NCBI RefSeq assembly: GCF_014200015.1
Contig: NZ_JACHOT010000001.1
Location: forward strand, 248,001 to 312,000
Direction of reading: 5' to 3'
DNA from: Aminobacter niigataensis
GTDB lineage: Bacteria; Pseudomonadota; Alphaproteobacteria; Rhizobiales; Rhizobiaceae
Length of the DNA: 64,000 nucleotides
The position numbers were made by a program, and so were the translations under genes. The notes beneath the pieces were generated by a model. It searched no databases. It was given only the letters and a program-made list of their open reading frames with translations, and was not told the DNA's origin. This document shows positions 1 through 9,016 of this stretch, piece after piece; position 1 is the first letter of the stretch, and every line of letters starts with the position of its first letter.

Positions 1-21
1 GCCTCGCTCACTGATCTATTC

Positions 22-42
22 GGTGCCGGGCTGCCCGGCACC
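22..42. other. perfect stem-loop near left edge
   Basis: Nine-base arms GGTGCCGGG and CCCGGCACC flank a three-base loop. No T-run follows on either strand, so it is not a textbook intrinsic terminator. A second, imperfect hairpin lies at 66-86. Both sit ahead of the lyase gene at 164 and could belong to its leader or to the end of a gene lying left of the window. Confidence 0.4.
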
Positions 43-163
43 CGACCACTGACACACGGGGACGTCCGCGCGCCACAGGCGTGCGGCGAACGTTTTCGGC
101 TACCCTGCGAGATGTGCAAGCGCAGCAGCGGGCCCATGGAATGAACTCCGGCAAGAGGCCAAA

Positions 164-1345
164 ATGCGCGACGAAACCCGTCTCCTTCACACCGCTGTCG
201 ACGAACAGCCCTTCAACGCGTTGACGCCAGCGGTCCACCGCGGCTCGACCATCGTGTTCCCGACGGTTGAGAGTTTCCTCGCCCGCCACACGCAGTTCTA
301 CGACGGCTATTCCTATGGGCTTTATGGCCACCCGGCCTCCAGAAACCTGGCGACCCAGATCGCCGCGCTCGAAGGCGGCGCCCGCAGCCTCATCGTGCCG
401 TCGGGCATGGCGGCGATCATGGTCACCAATCTGGCGCTGCTTCGCGCCGGCGATCATGTTCTCTTGCCGGACGCCGTCTATGGACCGTCGCGTTCGTCAG
501 CCGAAAAGTTCATGTCGGGTCTCGGGGTCGACGCAACGTTCTATGATCCGCTGATCGGCGCCGGCATCACCGCCCTGATGCGCCCGAACACCAAGCTGGT
601 GTGGGTGGAATTGCCGGCCTCGTTTACGATGGAGGTCCAGGATCTCCCGGCGATAGCCAAGGCCGCCCATGCCCACGGCGCGCTTGTCGCCGCCGACGGC
701 ACCTGGGCCTCGCCGCTGGGTTTCAAGGCGCTGCACCATGGCGCCGACATTGCGGTGCAGGCACTGTCGAAACATATCGGCGGCCACTCGGACCTGCTGC
801 TGGGCAGCGCCACGGTCGCCTCGGAGGAGTTGTACCGGCGCATCAAGGACGCCAGCCGCTTCCTCGGGCTGGGCGTTTCACCCGACGATTGCTTCCTGGC
901 GCTGCGCGGCCTGGGCACGCTAGCCGCCCGGCTGGAGCGCCAAAGTACTGCCGCCTTGAAGATCGCCGAGCGTATTGCCGAACATCCGAGCGTTGCTCGC
1001 GTGCTCTATCCACCGCTGCCCGGCGATCCGGGGCATGCGATCTGGCAGCGTGACTTCCGAGGCGCGAGCGGCGTCTTTTCCGTGGTTCTGCAGCCGCGTG
1101 ACGATCGCCATCTGTCGACCTTCATCGAACAATTGCGCCTGTTCCGTATCGGCGCGAGTTGGGGCGGCCTCCACAGCCTGGTCGCGCCCGTGCAACTCGA
1201 AGGCGCCCGCACAGTATCACCCTGGCGCGAAGAGGGGCCGCTCGTTCGCTTCAGCATCGGCCTCGAGCATCCCGACGACCTGTTGGAGGACATCGAACTC
1301 GGGCTCGACCGCTACGGCTTCCACCGGGAGGCGGCAGCCGAATGA
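164..1345 (+). CDS. metC: cystathionine beta-lyase-like PLP enzyme (Cys/Met metabolism family)
   Basis: A 393-residue fold-type I PLP enzyme, the usual length for trans-sulfuration lyases. The Schiff-base lysine is K203 in LSKHIGGHSD. D178 sits where the pyridine-nitrogen aspartate belongs, SGMAA (80-84) matches the cofactor phosphate loop, and Y51/R60 match the residues donated by the neighbouring subunit. Family members cleave the C-S bond of cystathionine or cysteine-type thioethers in the cytosol. The ATG at 164 is the first start with full family coverage; its ribosome site (AAGAGG) is weak. It lies 72 bases before a complete amino-acid importer on the same strand, so the pair may take up and break down a sulfur amino acid. 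Substrate is inferred; a related lyase or gamma-synthase is possible. Confidence 0.82.
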   Translation: MRDETRLLHTAVDEQPFNALTPAVHRGSTIVFPTVESFLARHTQFYDGYSYGLYGHPASRNLATQIAALEGGARSLIVPSGMAAIMVTNLALLRAGDHVLLPDAVYGPSRSSAEKFMSGLGVDATFYDPLIGAGITALMRPNTKLVWVELPASFTMEVQDLPAIAKAAHAHGALVAADGTWASPLGFKALHHGADIAVQALSKHIGGHSDLLLGSATVASEELYRRIKDASRFLGLGVSPDDCFLALRGLGTLAARLERQSTAALKIAERIAEHPSVARVLYPPLPGDPGHAIWQRDFRGASGVFSVVLQPRDDRHLSTFIEQLRLFRIGASWGGLHSLVAPVQLEGARTVSPWREEGPLVRFSIGLEHPDDLLEDIELGLDRYGFHREAAAE

Positions 1346-1417
1346 CCAAGGCTCTGGGCGCGCTGCGCTCCGGGAAACAGACGCGAAAATAAGATCACTG
1401 GGAGGAGGAGAACTGTC

Positions 1418-2443
1418 ATGAAAAGACATGCGTTTTGGGGACTCGTCGGACTGGGCATCCTGGCCACGCCGGCTCTCGCCGGCGAAGGCGACAGGGTCAA
1501 TGCGATCAAGTCGCGCGGTGAACTCGTTTGCGGCACCAGCACCGGCACGACCATCGGGCTGAGCACGCTCGACGCGTCGGGCAAGTGGGCCGGCCTTGAG
1601 ATCGACTATTGCCGCGCGGTCGCTGCGGCGATGTTCGGCGATGCCACCAAGGTCAAGTTCGCACCGCTGGAATTCAAGAACGCGTTCGCCGCCCTGCAAT
1701 CGGGCAGCGTCGACATGCTGGCACGCGCGGCGGCCTGGACCTACTCGCGCGACACGGAAATGAAGTTCGACTATGCCGGCGTCTATATGTATGACGGCCA
1801 GGGTTTCCTGGTGAAAAAGAGCCTCGGCGTCAGCAAGCTCGCAGAACTCGGCGGCGCCTCGGTCTGCGTCTCTGCCGGCACCACGTCAGAGCTCAACCTG
1901 TCCGATTATTTCAGGTCGAACGGCCTCGAATACACGCCGATCGTTGCCAACAGCCGCGAGCAGAACCTCGCCAATCTCGAGGCCGGGCGCTGCGACGCCT
2001 ACACCAACGAGCGTGGTGGACTGGCCGCAAGCCGCCTCGGACTTGGCGCTCCCGACGACTATGTGATCCTGGAAGAGATCATCTCCAAGGAGCCGCTGGG
2101 CCCAATCGTCCAGCAGGACGACCCGGCATTCCGCGACATTGCCAGTTGGACCCTGTTCACCCTGATCGCCGCCGAGGAAAAGGGCATCACGTCAGCCAAC
2201 GTAGCGGAGATGGCCGCTTCATCCGAGAACCCCGAGATACAGCGCATGCTCGGCAAGACCGGCGATTTCGGTGCCAAGCTCGGCCTGGCCAACGACTGGG
2301 TGGTGAAGGTGATCTCGTCCGTCGGCAACTACGGCGAGATCTTCGACCGAAACCTCGGCAATGGCAGCCCCGTCAAGCTGGCGCGCGGCCAGAACGAATT
2401 GTGGTCCAACGGGGGTCTCCTTTACGCTCCCCCAGTGCGCTGA
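1418..2443 (+). CDS. aapJ: amino-acid ABC transporter, periplasmic binding protein (AapJ-like)
   Basis: A 341-residue solute-binding protein with a Sec signal peptide (residues 1-21, ending TPALA). The mature part has the two-lobe polar amino-acid binding fold, with features typical of AapJ/BztA: ELVCGTSTG, EIDYCRAVAAA, SVDMLARAAAWTYSRD and a C-terminal NRNLGNGSP-like stretch. Length matches AapJ (about 341), longer than ordinary family-3 binding proteins. A strong GGAGGAG ribosome site precedes the ATG at 1418. It is the first gene of a four-gene importer (binding protein, two permeases, ATPase). AapJ systems have broad L-amino-acid specificity; the linked lyase hints at sulfur amino acids, but that is inference. 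Confidence 0.9.
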   Translation: MKRHAFWGLVGLGILATPALAGEGDRVNAIKSRGELVCGTSTGTTIGLSTLDASGKWAGLEIDYCRAVAAAMFGDATKVKFAPLEFKNAFAALQSGSVDMLARAAAWTYSRDTEMKFDYAGVYMYDGQGFLVKKSLGVSKLAELGGASVCVSAGTTSELNLSDYFRSNGLEYTPIVANSREQNLANLEAGRCDAYTNERGGLAASRLGLGAPDDYVILEEIISKEPLGPIVQQDDPAFRDIASWTLFTLIAAEEKGITSANVAEMAASSENPEIQRMLGKTGDFGAKLGLANDWVVKVISSVGNYGEIFDRNLGNGSPVKLARGQNELWSNGGLLYAPPVR

Positions 2444-2451
2444 GGTCACCC

Positions 2452-3672
2452 ATGGCTGCCTCGGACCAGGACATGGCTTCAGGCCTGTGGAGCGGCGCGG
2501 ACGGCAGCGATGCCGATGCGCGTCCCCAACTCGGCCCGAGGCAGCGGTGGGCGCGACGCAAGGCGATCCTGCAGCAGGCGGCGGTGCTGTTGCTCGTCGC
2601 CACCCTGGCGGTCCTCTTGGTCCGCAACACCGTTGCCAACCTTCAAGCCCGCGGCCTGGCCTCGGGCTTCGATTTCCTCTGGCAGGAAGCCGGCTTCAAG
2701 ATGGCGTTCAGCCTGATTGCGGTCGAGCCGACTTCCACCTACGGCCGGGTGTTCCTCGCCGGTCTGCTGAACTCCCTGCTGGTCGCGGCGATCTCCATCG
2801 TCGCCACCACCATCCTGGGATTCATCATCGGGCTTGCGAGGGTCTCCCCCAGCACCCCCGTGCGCCTTGTCGCCAGGGGCTATGTCGAGGTCGTGCGGAA
2901 CCTGCCTCTTCTGCTGCATCTGCTGCTTTGGCAGACGGTAATCCTGCGTTCGCTGCCAACCGTGCGGGAGGCGATCGGATTTGGCGACGTCGCCTTCCTC
3001 AGCAACCGCGGTCTCTACCTGCCGGCGCCGGTCGCCGGCGGTGCCGCCGCGATCCTGACGGCGGCCGTCATGGCGGGCCTGGCTGCGATCGTCGTGGGAT
3101 GCGTGGTCCGGCGGCGCGCCCGGGCGCGCGGCGAGACCCCGCCGCGCTTCGGTCTGGCGCTCGTCGCCGGCGGCCTTGTCGGCAATGCCGCCGCGATCTC
3201 TACCCTCGATTGGCAGATCCCCATGCTCGCCGGCTTCGACTACCGCGGCGGGCTCAAGTTGATGCCGGAGTTCGTATCACTGGTTGCAGCGCTTATCATC
3301 TACAACGCCGCCTTCATCGCCGAGATCGTCCGGGCGGGCGTGCAGTCGGTCGGACGGGGACAGAAGGAGGCGGCACTGGCACTTGGCCTGTCGTCGAAGC
3401 TGATCCTGCGGCTGGTCATTGTCCCCCAGGCGCTGCGGGTCATGATACCGCCGCTGGCCAACCAGTATACCCACCTCATCAAGGCGTCGGCGCTTGCCAC
3501 CGTGGTGGGTTTCCCTGATCTGGTGAACGTCTTCCTCGGCACGTCGCTCAACCAGACCGGCCGGGCCGTTGAGATCGTCCTCATCACAGCTTTCGTCTAT
3601 CTCACTCTCAGCGCCTCCGTCGCGCTGGCGACGAGCGCCTATGCACGTCGCGTCAAGCTGGTGGAGCGCTGA
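2452..3672 (+). CDS. aapQ: amino-acid ABC transporter permease (AapQ-like)
   Basis: A 406-residue inner-membrane permease of the HisM/AapQ type. The start is the ATG at 2452, eight bases after the aapJ stop and preceded by GAGGT; the open frame extends further upstream only as an overlap with aapJ. The long N-terminal part with an extra hydrophobic region, and the insert between the first membrane helices and the core, are typical of AapQ/BztB. The ABC-coupling EAA loop is visible as GVQSVGRGQKEAALALGL followed by PQALRVMIPPLANQ. It should pair with the next gene as a heterodimeric channel. Confidence 0.9.
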   Translation: MAASDQDMASGLWSGADGSDADARPQLGPRQRWARRKAILQQAAVLLLVATLAVLLVRNTVANLQARGLASGFDFLWQEAGFKMAFSLIAVEPTSTYGRVFLAGLLNSLLVAAISIVATTILGFIIGLARVSPSTPVRLVARGYVEVVRNLPLLLHLLLWQTVILRSLPTVREAIGFGDVAFLSNRGLYLPAPVAGGAAAILTAAVMAGLAAIVVGCVVRRRARARGETPPRFGLALVAGGLVGNAAAISTLDWQIPMLAGFDYRGGLKLMPEFVSLVAALIIYNAAFIAEIVRAGVQSVGRGQKEAALALGLSSKLILRLVIVPQALRVMIPPLANQYTHLIKASALATVVGFPDLVNVFLGTSLNQTGRAVEIVLITAFVYLTLSASVALATSAYARRVKLVER

Positions 3673-3675
3673 TCA

Positions 3676-4797
3676 ATGGCCACGTCTTCGCTTGTTCGCT
3701 CCCCGGTTTCGCAATCGCCGGTGACGGCCGCACGTCGACTGCTTGCGGTCGTCGTTGCCAATCCCTTCGGCACGGCGGTCAGTCTCGGCCTGGCCTACCT
3801 CGCCTGGACGCTGGGCGGGCGGATCGTCGACTGGGCCTTCGTCGAGGCCACGTGGGTCGCCTCAAGCCGGGCCGAATGCAGCCCGGACGGCGCTTGCTGG
3901 GCCTTCATCGTCAACCGGCTTCCGCAGTTCGCCTTCGGCTTCTATCCCGAGGCAGAACGCTGGCGGGCCTGGATCGTGCTGCTTGCCCCGCCGCTGCTGC
4001 TGGCACTTGCGATGGCGCCCGACTTCAAGGGTCGGCGCAAGGTCCTGATCGGGGGATTCTGCCTCTATCCGGTCGCTGCCTTCGTGATGCTTTCCGGTGG
4101 CGTGCCGGGTCTCCAGCCGGTTGCCTCGGACAAATGGGGCGGCCTGCTGCTGACGATGGTGGTCGGCATCGGCGCCTTCGTGTTCTCGTTCCCGATCGCG
4201 ATACTTTTGGCGCTGGGACGAACCTCGCAACTTCCCGCGGTGCGCCTGCTCGCCACCGGCTTCATCGAGTTCTGGCGCGGCATGCCGCTCATCGCCATCC
4301 TGTTCATGTCGGTGATCATGCTGCCGCTGTTTCTGCCACCGGGCGTCGAGTTTCCGCGCCTGACGCTCGCCATGACCGGCATCACGCTCTATTCCGCCGC
4401 CTATCTCGCCGAAGTCGCGCGGGGCGGCCTGCAGGCCGTCGGGCGCGGCCAGAGCGAAGCGGCAAACGCGCTCGGCTTCGGCTTCTGGGCGACCCAGGGC
4501 TACATCATCATGCCCCAGGCCCTGCGCGCTGTGCTGCCTGGCATCGTCAATTCGGCAATCTCGCTTCTCAAGGACACGACCTATGTCATGGTCGTGGGTC
4601 TGTTCGACCTGCTCAACATCGTCACGGCGGCCCTGTCGGATCCGAACTGGCTGGGTCTCGCCACCGAAGGCTACGTGTTTGTCGGCCTCGTGTTCTGGTC
4701 GCTGTGTTTTGGGCTGTCGCAGGTAAGCGCCCGGCTGGAACGTGATTCCGAGCGCGCCCACTCCCGCGCGCCAAGCGGCGAAAGGAAACCGCAATGA
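3676..4797 (+). CDS. aapM: amino-acid ABC transporter permease (AapM-like)
   Basis: A 373-residue membrane permease, the second channel subunit. An N-terminal hydrophobic extension with a periplasmic cysteine-containing segment (around residues 50-75) matches AapM/BztC. The C-terminal core has the EAA coupling loop [18 protein letters not shown] and [15 protein letters not shown]. The ATG follows the aapQ stop by three bases and the stop overlaps the ATPase start (ATGA), so the genes are translationally coupled. Confidence 0.9.
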   Translation: MATSSLVRSPVSQSPVTAARRLLAVVVANPFGTAVSLGLAYLAWTLGGRIVDWAFVEATWVASSRAECSPDGACWAFIVNRLPQFAFGFYPEAERWRAWIVLLAPPLLLALAMAPDFKGRRKVLIGGFCLYPVAAFVMLSGGVPGLQPVASDKWGGLLLTMVVGIGAFVFSFPIAILLALGRTSQLPAVRLLATGFIEFWRGMPLIAILFMSVIMLPLFLPPGVEFPRLTLAMTGITLYSAAYLAEVARGGLQAVGRGQSEAANALGFGFWATQGYIIMPQALRAVLPGIVNSAISLLKDTTYVMVVGLFDLLNIVTAALSDPNWLGLATEGYVFVGLVFWSLCFGLSQVSARLERDSERAHSRAPSGERKPQ

Positions 4798-5537
4798 GCG
4801 TCAATGCCACCATAGCGGTGCGTTCGTTGTCCAAATGGTACGGTTCGTGGCGTGCTCTTCGCGACATTTCCCTGGATATCGCAGGCGGCACCTGCACCGT
4901 CCTCTGCGGTCCCTCGGGCTCCGGAAAATCGACGCTGCTCAGGTGTCTCAACGGGCTTGAGGAATGGCAGCAAGGCGAGGTCGCGATCGGCGGCGTCGCT
5001 GTCGGCTACAAGGCCCGTGAATTGCGCCGTCTGCGCCGCGACGTCGGCATGGTGTTCCAGCATTTCAATCTGTTTCCGCATCTGACGGTGCTGGACAATG
5101 TCACGCTGGCGCCCCGGATCGTTCGCGGCAGGAGGCGTGGGGAATCTGAAGATCATGCCATGCATCTTCTCGAACGCGTTGGCGTTGCCGAGCATGCCGG
5201 CAAGCTTTCTTCCGCCCTTTCCGGAGGCCAGCAACAACGCGTCGCCATCGCCCGCGCTCTCGCCATGCAGCCCCATGTCCTGCTGTTCGACGAACCGACA
5301 TCGGCGCTCGACCCGGAATCCGTGAAAGAGGTGCTGGACGTGATGATCGACCTCGCCAGGTCCGGCACCACCATGGTGGTCGTGACGCACGAGATGGGGT
5401 TTGCCCGTCGGGTCGCCGGGCGCGTGATCTTCATGGACAAGGGAAGCATCGTCGAGACCGGTGCGCCTGACGAATTCTTCGATTGCCCGTGCACCGATCG
5501 CGCCAAGGCGTTCCTCGGCGACATCGTCAACCGTTGA
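4794..5537 (+). CDS. aapP: amino-acid ABC transporter ATP-binding protein (AapP-like)
   Basis: A 247-residue ATPase of the polar amino-acid importer family. Visible motifs are Walker [10 protein letters not shown], the signature [15 protein letters not shown], Walker [15 protein letters not shown] and the switch histidine in [10 protein letters not shown]. Its start overlaps the aapM stop by one base in ATGA. It closes the importer operon; two small DUF982 genes follow on the same strand. Confidence 0.92.
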   Translation: MSVNATIAVRSLSKWYGSWRALRDISLDIAGGTCTVLCGPSGSGKSTLLRCLNGLEEWQQGEVAIGGVAVGYKARELRRLRRDVGMVFQHFNLFPHLTVLDNVTLAPRIVRGRRRGESEDHAMHLLERVGVAEHAGKLSSALSGGQQQRVAIARALAMQPHVLLFDEPTSALDPESVKEVLDVMIDLARSGTTMVVVTHEMGFARRVAGRVIFMDKGSIVETGAPDEFFDCPCTDRAKAFLGDIVNR

Positions 5538-5641
5538 CGACCTGGCGGCTGACGGGACCGGTCTTTGCGGCGATCTGGACTGTAGCAAGAGGCCTGCCAT
5601 GCAACCGTCCTGCCACAGCCGCGTTGAGGTTCATGGATTTC

Positions 5642-5881
5642 ATGCCGAATGTCTGGATCAAGAAGGGAGACTTCTCGCTGCGCGAGGTTGTCTCGGTCCC
5701 CGATGCGGCCGAATTTCTCGAGGCGTGGCCGCACGACAAGCGCAATCCGTTCTTCTACCTGGCCGAGAACGCCATGCAGGCCGCCATCAACGGCTCCATC
5801 CCGGTCGAGGAAGCAAGAGACGCGTTCGAGACGTTTTGCACTGAGGCAGGAATACTGGCCGACGAACCGCCGAAGGGCTGA
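5642..5881 (+). CDS. DUF982 family protein (first of two)
   Basis: A small protein of 79 residues (82 if the ATG at 5633 is used). It has the DUF982 layout: a short beta segment (VWIKKGDFSLREVVSV), then DAAEFLEAWPHDKRNP, then helices with the pattern of alternating small and acidic residues (AMQAAINGSIPVEEARDAFETF). The family is found almost only in Hyphomicrobiales and has no known biochemical function. It follows aapP by about 100 bases with no obvious terminator between. Confidence 0.75.
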   Translation: MPNVWIKKGDFSLREVVSVPDAAEFLEAWPHDKRNPFFYLAENAMQAAINGSIPVEEARDAFETFCTEAGILADEPPKG

Positions 5882-6003
5882 ATTGGGCCTGCCTCCATTC
5901 TTGACGGGAAAGGCTGCCGTCGCCATTTCTTTGTCAGCTTGTCGCGGCCATCGCGGCAATGTCCGCTTGCTCGAGAAGACGGTCGAGGACCGAGGAGGAA
6001 GTG

Positions 6004-6303
6004 ATGACCGCAAAAGCCTTTTCCCGCCCGATCTTCGTCAAGAACGAGGATCAAACCATCCGCGAAATCGCCTGTATCACCGATGCGCTCGAATTCCTGA
6101 CGAAGTGGCCGGAAAACCGGCGCGGCCCGATCCACAACACAGCCGTCCGCGCATGCCAAGCAGCGCGCGAGGGCCGGCTGACCGTTGACGGCGCGCGCAA
6201 CGCGTTTGCCGGTTTTGCCCGTTCAGTGCGCATTCGCGAGGCCGGCCCGGTGTCTGTCGAGCCGTGGATGATCACGCCAAAGCGTGGCCGCATGCCGATC
6301 TAG
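6004..6303 (+). CDS. DUF982 family protein (second of two)
   Basis: A 99-residue paralogue of the previous gene. The match runs throughout: REIACITDALEFLTKWPENRRGP is equivalent to REVVSVPDAAEFLEAWPHDKRNP, followed by the same helical A-x-x-A-x-x-G segment. It adds a basic proline-containing tail. The ATG at 6004 has a strong GAGGAGGAA ribosome site directly upstream; an upstream in-frame extension to 5959 has none. Function unknown. Confidence 0.8.
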   Translation: MTAKAFSRPIFVKNEDQTIREIACITDALEFLTKWPENRRGPIHNTAVRACQAAREGRLTVDGARNAFAGFARSVRIREAGPVSVEPWMITPKRGRMPI

Positions 6304-6402
6304 ATTGGCGATGTCGAGGACAGGTTTCGCAGGCCGTAAACCGGCGTACCCGGCCTCAGCAATTGTGGATGCCCGGGCGCTGTCACGGCATAGCGAAGCC
6401 GT

Positions 6403-7251
6403 TCAACGAGCGGCAAAGCGCCTGTGCAAGATGGCGGTCATGTCCCGGGCAAGTTCCGCCACGATGCCGCCTCCCTCCCAGGAATAGAGCGACACGACCA
6501 TCGACGGTTCGGAGCCGAAAGCGGCGGACTGGCGGACCCGGCGGCCGGTCGTGGTGCCGACCGGAAGCAAGGAGAGGCCGAGACCGGCCTCCACGGCTGA
6601 CAGGACGCTGCTCAGGCTGCTGCTCGTGAACGCGACGTACCAGCGCAGGCGTTCGCGGTCGATCCGCTCGAACATCGCATCGCGATACAGCCCGCCCGGC
6701 GGAAAGGTGACGAGCGGCAAGGGTTCGGGCCAATTGGGACTTGCATCGGCGCTTTCGAACCAGGCGATGGCCTCTGGGAATGCGGCGCGATGATCGGCGC
6801 TTGGCGTAGCTTCCTTGACCACGACGATGTCGAATTCTCCGCCGCGATAGCGCTTCGTCAGGTCGAGGCTGAGGCCCGCGGTGACATCGAGGCGTACTTC
6901 GCGGTGCCTTTTTGCAAATTCCGCGAATGCGTTCGTCATGGTGCCGGTCGCTATGTCGTCGGGCAAGCCGATGCGGATCGATGCGGTTCCGGCCGTGTCT
7001 GCAAGCAGGAGTTCGGCTTCACCCTGGAGCAACAGGATGCGCCGCGCGTGCCCGATCAGGCGTTCGCCGGATGCTGTGGTCCTGACCGGCCGCGCAGCCC
7101 GATCGATCAGCTCCCGGCCCACAGCATCCTCGAGCCGGGCCAGTTGCTGGCTGATCGTCGATTGCGTCATGTGCAGGCGGTCGGCGGCAAGCGTGAAGCT
7201 TCCCGTGTCGGCGATGGTCACAAAGGCGCGCAGCAGCCGAGGATCCAGCAT
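6403..7251 (-). CDS. LysR-family transcriptional regulator
   Basis: A 282-residue LysR-type regulator. The N-terminal winged helix-turn-helix is clear (LLRAFVTIADTGSFTLAADRLHMTQSTISQQL, about residues 6-37), followed by the linker helix and a type-2 periplasmic-binding-like effector domain from about residue 90 (IRIGLPDDI). It is divergently transcribed from the MFS transporter and separated from it by about 150 bases holding an inverted repeat. By the usual family logic it controls that transporter and itself; the ligand is unknown. Confidence 0.88.
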   Translation of the reverse strand: MLDPRLLRAFVTIADTGSFTLAADRLHMTQSTISQQLARLEDAVGRELIDRAARPVRTTASGERLIGHARRILLLQGEAELLLADTAGTASIRIGLPDDIATGTMTNAFAEFAKRHREVRLDVTAGLSLDLTKRYRGGEFDIVVVKEATPSADHRAAFPEAIAWFESADASPNWPEPLPLVTFPPGGLYRDAMFERIDRERLRWYVAFTSSSLSSVLSAVEAGLGLSLLPVGTTTGRRVRQSAAFGSEPSMVVSLYSWEGGGIVAELARDMTAILHRRFAAR

Positions 7252-7259
7252 ATCAGTTC

Positions 7260-7280
7260 ATTATCATCGTGCATGATTAT
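7260..7280. promoter_or_regulatory. candidate LysR operator (imperfect inverted repeat)
   Basis: ATTATCAT and ATGATTAT (seven of eight bases complementary) flank a five-base centre, directly in front of the LysR start codon at 7251. LysR-type sites are AT-rich interrupted palindromes of this kind and often overlap their own promoter. A second perfect hairpin (CGAGCC, five-base loop, GGCTCG) lies at 7330-7346 on the transporter side. Both assignments are inferred from position and symmetry. Confidence 0.45.
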
Positions 7281-7408
7281 CATTCATATATCCCATTTGC
7301 GCATGAAATACCAAGGCGCTAGGCAAGGACGAGCCTTCACGGCTCGCTCCATTGCTCTCATCGCTTTCGCGCAGTGGCCCAAGAGGCCGCGCCGTTACAG
7401 GTTTTTCC

Positions 7409-8833
7409 GTGCTGGCATTCAGGCAAAAGCAGCTTTCGGCCCCCGGCGATGGCCTTCACGGCCGGCAACGCACCATCGCAACCTGCGCCGTGCTGCTGAA
7501 CGTATGCATGGCCAACCTCGATACGGCCATCGCCAATACGGCCCTGCCGACGATCGCTCGCGACCTGAACACGACCGAGGCCCAATCGATCTGGATCGTC
7601 GGCGCCTACCAACTGGCGATGGTCGCTTCGCTGCTGCCCGCCGCCGCACTTGGCGAAATCGTCGGTCTCCGGCGCATCTCGATGGGGGGGCTGGTGCTGT
7701 TCACGCTGGCCTCGCTGGTCTGCGGCCTTGCGCCCTCGCTCGAATGGCTGGTGGCGGGGCGCGTCGTCCAGGGCGTGAGTGCTGCCGGCATCCTGGGTAC
7801 CGGGGTGGCGATGATGCGCTTCATCTATCCGCACGCCCTGCTGGGGCGCGGCATGGGCCTGAATGCCCTGGTGGTGGGGCTTTCGTTCGCGGCAGGGCCG
7901 TCGGTCGCCTCTGCCGTTCTCAGCCTGACCAGTTGGCACTGGCTGTTCCTGATGAAGGTGCCGCTTGGCCTGATCGGCATCGTGATGGGGTTGTATGCGC
8001 TGCCGCCGACGATCCGCAGCGCCCGGCGTTTCGACGGCTGGGCGGCAGCCTTGTGCGCGCTGTTCCTGGCGACGACGGTGTTTGCGCTGAACACGGCCGC
8101 ACAGGGGGCGTCGTGGGGAACTGTGGCGACCAACGCCACGATCGCCATTACCAGCCTCGCGGTTCTCTTGAAACGTCAGGCCAACCGCCCGGCACCGATC
8201 CTGGCCATCGACCTGCTGCGAAAACCGATCTTCGCCCTGTCGTCCGTCGCCTCCTTCTTCACCATGATCACCCAGGCGCTGGCGTTCGTATCCTTACCGT
8301 TCCTCTTCCAACTGCTCGGCTATACGCAGGTCGAGACAGGCTTCCTGATCACGCCATGGCCCGCCTTGCTTGCATTTTCGGCCCCGCTGGCCGGCCGCTT
8401 GTCCGACCGCATTCCCGCCGGCTTGCTGGGCGGCGTCGGCCTCGCCGTGCTGAGCCTGGGCATGCTCCTGCTGGCAGCGATGCCGCCCGAGCCGGATGCA
8501 CTGGATGTCGCCTGGCGCATGGCTGTCTGTGGCGCAGGCTTCGGCTTTTTCCAATCGCCCAACATGCGCACCATGATCACGTCCGTGCCACCCGAACGCA
8601 GCGGCGGCGCTGGCGGCATGTCCAGCGTCATCGGCAATCTGGGCCAGGCCTGCGGTGTCGCAATCGTGGCCGCACTCTTCAATCTGTTCGGCGCACACGG
8701 AGCGGTCATCGCCCTGTGGCTGGGCGCAGCATTTGCATTGTTGGGCAGCGGCGCCAGCTTCGTGCGGCTGCGCTACCGGCCCGCCATGGGTCTCGAACCG
8801 CTCAAGACACTGCAGGATCGAGCATTCTCCTGA
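7409..8833 (+). CDS. MFS transporter, DHA2 (14-helix drug:H+ antiporter) family
   Basis: About 474 residues from the GTG at 7409; a TTG at 7352 would add 19 residues. The MFS fold is recognisable from the first helix motif LDTAIANTALPTIARDL, which contains the DHA2-type D-x-x-x-x-N-x-A-L-P signature, and repeated helices of about 20 hydrophobic residues to the C terminus. Members export drugs, dyes or toxic metabolites in exchange for protons. It is divergent from a LysR regulator, an arrangement typical of inducible exporters. Neither start has a convincing ribosome site. Substrate unknown. Confidence 0.85.
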   Translation: MLAFRQKQLSAPGDGLHGRQRTIATCAVLLNVCMANLDTAIANTALPTIARDLNTTEAQSIWIVGAYQLAMVASLLPAAALGEIVGLRRISMGGLVLFTLASLVCGLAPSLEWLVAGRVVQGVSAAGILGTGVAMMRFIYPHALLGRGMGLNALVVGLSFAAGPSVASAVLSLTSWHWLFLMKVPLGLIGIVMGLYALPPTIRSARRFDGWAAALCALFLATTVFALNTAAQGASWGTVATNATIAITSLAVLLKRQANRPAPILAIDLLRKPIFALSSVASFFTMITQALAFVSLPFLFQLLGYTQVETGFLITPWPALLAFSAPLAGRLSDRIPAGLLGGVGLAVLSLGMLLLAAMPPEPDALDVAWRMAVCGAGFGFFQSPNMRTMITSVPPERSGGAGGMSSVIGNLGQACGVAIVAALFNLFGAHGAVIALWLGAAFALLGSGASFVRLRYRPAMGLEPLKTLQDRAFS

Positions 8834-9016
8834 AAGGGTGCGCATTCAGCAAATCACTGCAAATTATCCAAACATTTAATTTCAGAATGCTGGTGGCTGC
8901 GCCATATAGACAAGATCATGACTGCAAGGTCGGAGGCCGCCATTGGCGGCTCGTTTGCGGGGTCAAAAAGAATGCAGCGATAGTCTGCAGCGCAAATGGA
9001 AGAAGAAGGAAGTCGC

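Noticed and set aside
1-163. SAM-type riboswitch ahead of the cystathionine lyase gene
   Set aside because: Two hairpins are present but I could not match a known SAM riboswitch core; calling one would need a covariance-model search.
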